Source: Microbispora hainanensis
GTDB taxonomy: Bacteria; Actinomycetota; Actinomycetes; Streptosporangiales; Streptosporangiaceae
Length of the DNA: 64,000 bases
Assembly: GCF_006874475.1 (NCBI RefSeq)
Contig: NZ_VIRM01000038.1
Location: 1-64,000, forward strand
Direction of reading: 5' to 3'
A model generated the notes under the pieces. That model was given only the letters and a program-made list of their open reading frames with translations, ran no database searches and was not told where the DNA came from. Positions 61,599 through 64,000 of this stretch are shown one piece after another (the stretch's first letter is position 1; every line of letters begins with the position of its first letter). Position numbers and translations under genes: made by a program.

Positions 61599-63077
61599 AT
61601 GTCTTCAGGAGGCACGTCCCCCTCCACTGCCTCTGTCCCCGAAAAGCGTTCCCCCCTCGGGAAACGCGTTCTCACGCTGGCGCTGGGCGTCGGTTTTCTG
61701 GGCGGTCTCGGAATTCCGGCCGCCGGCGCCGACGTCGCGGCCACCGCGGACTCCCCGGCGATCGTCCAGCAGCAGGCGCCGAGCGTGCCGAGCGGACGGA
61801 CGACCTACCGGACGATCGACGACTACAACAACGAGATGCTGGCGCTGAGCGCCGGGCATCCCGGCCTCGTCAAGCACATCACGCTGCCGCACAAGACCCG
61901 CCAGGGCCGGGATGTGTACGGCATCGAGGTCACCCACGACGTCGACGCCGCCGACGGCAAGCCGGTCCTGCTGATGATGGGCGTCCACCACGGCAACGAA
62001 TGGCCCTCCGGCGAGCACACGCTGGAGTTCGCCTACGACCTCATCGGCAACGACGGCAAGGACCCCCGGATCACCCGTCTGCTCGACAAGGCGCGGGTCA
62101 TCTTCGTCCCGGTCGTCAACGTCGACGGGTTCGTCATCAACCGGCGTACGAGCTGCGGCGTGTCCCCGACGTGCGCGAGCAACGCCGGGGTCGACATCAA
62201 CCGCAACTACCCCTTCGGCTGGGGCAGCAACGCCGGTTCCAACATGACCAACCGCGGCCCGGGGCCCGGCTCCGAGCCCGAAGTGCAGAACATCATGGAC
62301 CTGACCACGAACAACCAGGTAACGGTCCTGATCACGAACCACACCTCCGGTCACACCGTGCTCCGTCCGCCGCTGGAGAAGCGCGCGGGCGACGCCCCGG
62401 ACGAGGCCGTCTACGCCGCGCTGACCGACGCGATCACGGCCAAGAACGGCTACACGGGCATGAAGTCGGGCTTCGACTACGAGACGACCGGCGAGACCCC
62501 CGACTGGTCCTACTACGCGACCCGCGGCCTCGGGTTCACCTTCGAGATCATGAAGACCCAGTCGACCAACAACACCTACTCCGAGGTGATCGAGGACTAC
62601 ACGGGCACCGGGCGCTACGAGGGCACGTCGAACCGCGAGGCGTTCATGGTGGCCCTGGAGTACGCGGCCGACCCGGCCGGGCACTCCGTCATCACCGGCA
62701 AGGCGCCGAAGGGCGCGGTCCTGAAGATCACCAAGGACTTCGACCTGTGGACCGCCCCGATCGTCCAGGCGAACAACGTCCTCGGCGCGCCCCAGAGGGT
62801 GCCCACCCACCTGGAGTCGACGCTGGTCGCGCCCACCAACGGCAAGTTCTCCTGGCACGTCAACCCGTCCGTACGGCCGGCTCCGGCCTACACCGAGTCG
62901 GGCGTCGTCGCCACCGGGCCGGGCAACTTCATCAAGGAGAGCTGGACGCTCACCTGCGCCCGCCCGTCGGGCGAGGTCCTCGAGACGGTGCACGTGACCG
63001 TCGACCGGGGCGAGCAGGTCGACGTGCGGCTGCAGGAGTGCAAGACGAGGTTCAACGGCAACGGCCCGAAGAACTGA
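61599..63077 (+). CDS. Secreted M14-family zinc carboxypeptidase
   Basis: 492 residues from ATG at 61599 (AAAGG upstream). Signal peptide: KRVLTLALGVGFLGGLGIPAAGA. Peptidase M14 fold with Zn ligands His131 and Glu134 (GVHHGNEWPSGEH) and His252 (HTSGHTVLRPP), substrate-binding GVDINRNYPFGWG with the Asn-Arg pair, and catalytic Glu316 (GLGFTFEIMKT). The last about 110 residues form a beta-rich accessory domain. It removes C-terminal residues from extracellular peptides. GAAACTTTC sites upstream suggest shared control with the glycan enzyme genes. Confidence 0.92.
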   Translation: MSSGGTSPSTASVPEKRSPLGKRVLTLALGVGFLGGLGIPAAGADVAATADSPAIVQQQAPSVPSGRTTYRTIDDYNNEMLALSAGHPGLVKHITLPHKTRQGRDVYGIEVTHDVDAADGKPVLLMMGVHHGNEWPSGEHTLEFAYDLIGNDGKDPRITRLLDKARVIFVPVVNVDGFVINRRTSCGVSPTCASNAGVDINRNYPFGWGSNAGSNMTNRGPGPGSEPEVQNIMDLTTNNQVTVLITNHTSGHTVLRPPLEKRAGDAPDEAVYAALTDAITAKNGYTGMKSGFDYETTGETPDWSYYATRGLGFTFEIMKTQSTNNTYSEVIEDYTGTGRYEGTSNREAFMVALEYAADPAGHSVITGKAPKGAVLKITKDFDLWTAPIVQANNVLGAPQRVPTHLESTLVAPTNGKFSWHVNPSVRPAPAYTESGVVATGPGNFIKESWTLTCARPSGEVLETVHVTVDRGEQVDVRLQECKTRFNGNGPKN

Positions 63078-63100
63078 CCGACAGCACGACGTGACGTAAG

Positions 63101-63130
63101 CCGGGCGGTCCCCACCGGGGGGCCGCCCGG
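63101..63130 (+). terminator. Hairpin downstream of the M14 gene
   Basis: CCGGGCGGTCCCC (63101-63113) pairs with GGGGGCCGCCCGG (63118-63130), a 13-bp stem with one T-G pair and a four-base loop. The flanking GACGTAA / TTACGTC sequences extend it. Confidence 0.75.
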
Positions 63131-63188
63131 CGGCGTTACGTCCGGCGGGCGCTTCGCGATTCACGAGTGAGGCGACCGGCCGCGGGCT

Positions 63189-63260
63189 GTGTCCGTCACG
63201 GTGTCCGTCACCGTGTCCGTCACGGTGTCCGTCACGGTGTCCGTCACGGTGTCCGTCACT
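63189..63260 (+). repeat. 12-bp tandem repeat just upstream of the RpiR gene
   Basis: Six copies of GTGTCCGTCACG; the second and sixth differ at the last base. The array ends 25 bp before the RpiR ATG. Each unit contains GTG...CAC symmetry. Confidence 0.92.
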
Positions 63261-63285
63261 TCGCGAAGAAGGGAAGTGTTCCAGG

Positions 63286-64000
63286 ATGAGGCACGCCCCG
63301 GAGCCCGGCCGGTCGCTCGCCGTGCTGGACGCCGCCCGGATCGTCGCGAACCTGCGCGCGCTCTTCGACGGCCACCGACTCTCGCCGTCCCAACGCCGGA
63401 TCGCCCGTTATCTGCTGGACAACGCGCAGGAGGCCGTCTTCTTCACCAGCGCGGACCTCGCCGAGCGCGCCGGAGTCAGCCAGCCGTCGGTCACCCGCTT
63501 CGCCGCCGCGCTCGGGTTCCGCGGATTCCCGGAGTTCCGGGAGGCGCTGCGCACGTCCGTGTTCGGCGACCGGCCGCCGGCCGCGACGGACGACCGCCAC
63601 AACGAGATCCAGGAACTGGTCAACTCCGAGATCCGCGACCTCGAACGGCTGCGCGACGGCCTGGCCGACCCCGGGCAGCTCCGGCGGGTGGCGGGCCGAC
63701 TGGCGGAGTCGAGCCCGCTTCTGGTCATGGGCCTGCGGATCTCCGCGCCGCTGGCGCACCTGTTCGGCTATCTCGCCGAGAAGGTGCTCCCCGACGTACG
63801 CGTACTGGACGTGCCGGGCTCGATCATGGAAGACCGGCTGAGCAGGGCGGCGGAGTCGGGCGCCGAGTGGGTGCTCGCCATCGGCCTGCCACGCTATCCG
63901 CGTGAGCTGGAGCAGGGCCTCGCCTGGGCGCGGCGGGTGCGGCTGAAGGTCGCCCTCGTCACCGACCAGCCGGTGGGCCGGCTCACCGACCTCGCGGACG
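63286..64000 (+). CDS. MurR/RpiR-family transcriptional regulator (3' end outside window)
   Basis: ATG at 63286; GAAGGGAAG lies upstream. The first about 85 residues form the RpiR helix-turn-helix (LSPSQRRIARYLLDNAQEAVFFTSADLAERAGVSQPSVTRFAAALGF, RGFPEFREAL). From about residue 130 a SIS sugar-phosphate-binding domain begins (RRVAGRLAESSPLLVMGLRISAPLAHLFGYLAEKVLPDVRVLD...GAEWVLAIGLPRYPREL). At least 238 residues are present and the frame is open at the window edge. Such regulators respond to phosphosugars, amino sugars or related metabolites. Immediately upstream is the six-copy 12-bp repeat. Confidence 0.9.
   Translation, partial: MRHAPEPGRSLAVLDAARIVANLRALFDGHRLSPSQRRIARYLLDNAQEAVFFTSADLAERAGVSQPSVTRFAAALGFRGFPEFREALRTSVFGDRPPAATDDRHNEIQELVNSEIRDLERLRDGLADPGQLRRVAGRLAESSPLLVMGLRISAPLAHLFGYLAEKVLPDVRVLDVPGSIMEDRLSRAAESGAEWVLAIGLPRYPRELEQGLAWARRVRLKVALVTDQPVGRLTDLAD

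Noticed and set aside
63189-63905. Plus-strand frame starting in the 12-bp repeat (SVTV...)
   Set aside because: It runs out of frame through the RpiR gene; the RpiR frame has the family motifs.

Overview
The window is high-GC (about 70%) actinomycete DNA. GTG starts are frequent, many genes overlap by ATGA, and the protein families (SWIM, DUF5682, WGR-DUF4132, CotH/VTC, CBM2 and CBM13 enzymes, PASTA-less Ser/Thr kinase, RpiR, XRE-cupin) suggest a filamentous genus of the Streptosporangiales. That placement is inference; there is no rRNA or other marker gene.

Region 1 (1-11000) looks like an accessory island. On the left is a scrap of an IS256-type transposase and on the right are decayed IS3- and IS630-type transposases. 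Between them a minus-strand pair encodes a TIR-domain protein and a small membrane-anchored protein. Divergent from it is one 8.25 kb gene for a 2749-residue protein: a novel N-terminus, a long TPR-like solenoid, a beta-sandwich-like segment, a STAND/AAA-type NTPase with winged helix, and a degenerate (pseudo)kinase. This is the best candidate for an undescribed conflict or defence system.

Region 2 (11000-26650) is a mosaic: TetR regulator, clan GH-A glycosidase, VC0807-type membrane protein, a beta-lactamase-fold remnant, LysE exporter, HAD hydrolase divergent from a LOG-family gene, an operon of a HEAT-repeat protein, a DUF7710-like protein and an XRE-cupin regulator, a secreted beta-helix/CBM13 enzyme, an S4 RNA-binding protein, a NUDIX hydrolase, a receptor Ser/Thr kinase, a VOC protein and a DUF1579-like protein. 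The LOG region and the XRE gene share a GGGAT...TCCC element.

Region 3 (26648-36696) is a tight five-gene minus-strand operon: WGR-DUF4132, MoxR AAA ATPase, DUF5682, vWA protein, SWIM zinc-finger protein. It has the content and order of the E. coli yehI-L-M-P-Q cluster and belongs to the MoxR-vWA class of NTP-dependent systems.

Region 4 (about 37550-53467) is a compact divergent NRPS locus. The minus arm has a C-A-T-C-A-T synthetase (first A domain predicted for Gly, second possibly for a basic residue), a free carrier protein, a free condensation domain and an N,N-dimethylformamidase-like protein. The plus arm has an acyl/aryl-AMP ligase, a C-T didomain protein and a private 2-oxoacid dehydrogenase set (E1 alpha, E1 beta, E2). 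The E2 is unusual, with an Asn in place of the catalytic Asp and three blocks of 15-bp in-frame repeats. No thioesterase, transporter or regulator is visible.

Region 5 (53728-64000) encodes cell-surface functions: a membrane-anchored HExxH protein, a proline-rich PQQ-propeller protein, an operon of DUF4956, VTC polyphosphate polymerase and CotH kinase with CBM2, a secreted M14 carboxypeptidase, and the start of an RpiR regulator. The motif GAAACTTTC recurs before the beta-helix gene, the DUF4956 operon and the M14 gene, suggesting a common regulon. Across the window many genes carry perfect in-frame tandem repeats of 12 or 15 bp.
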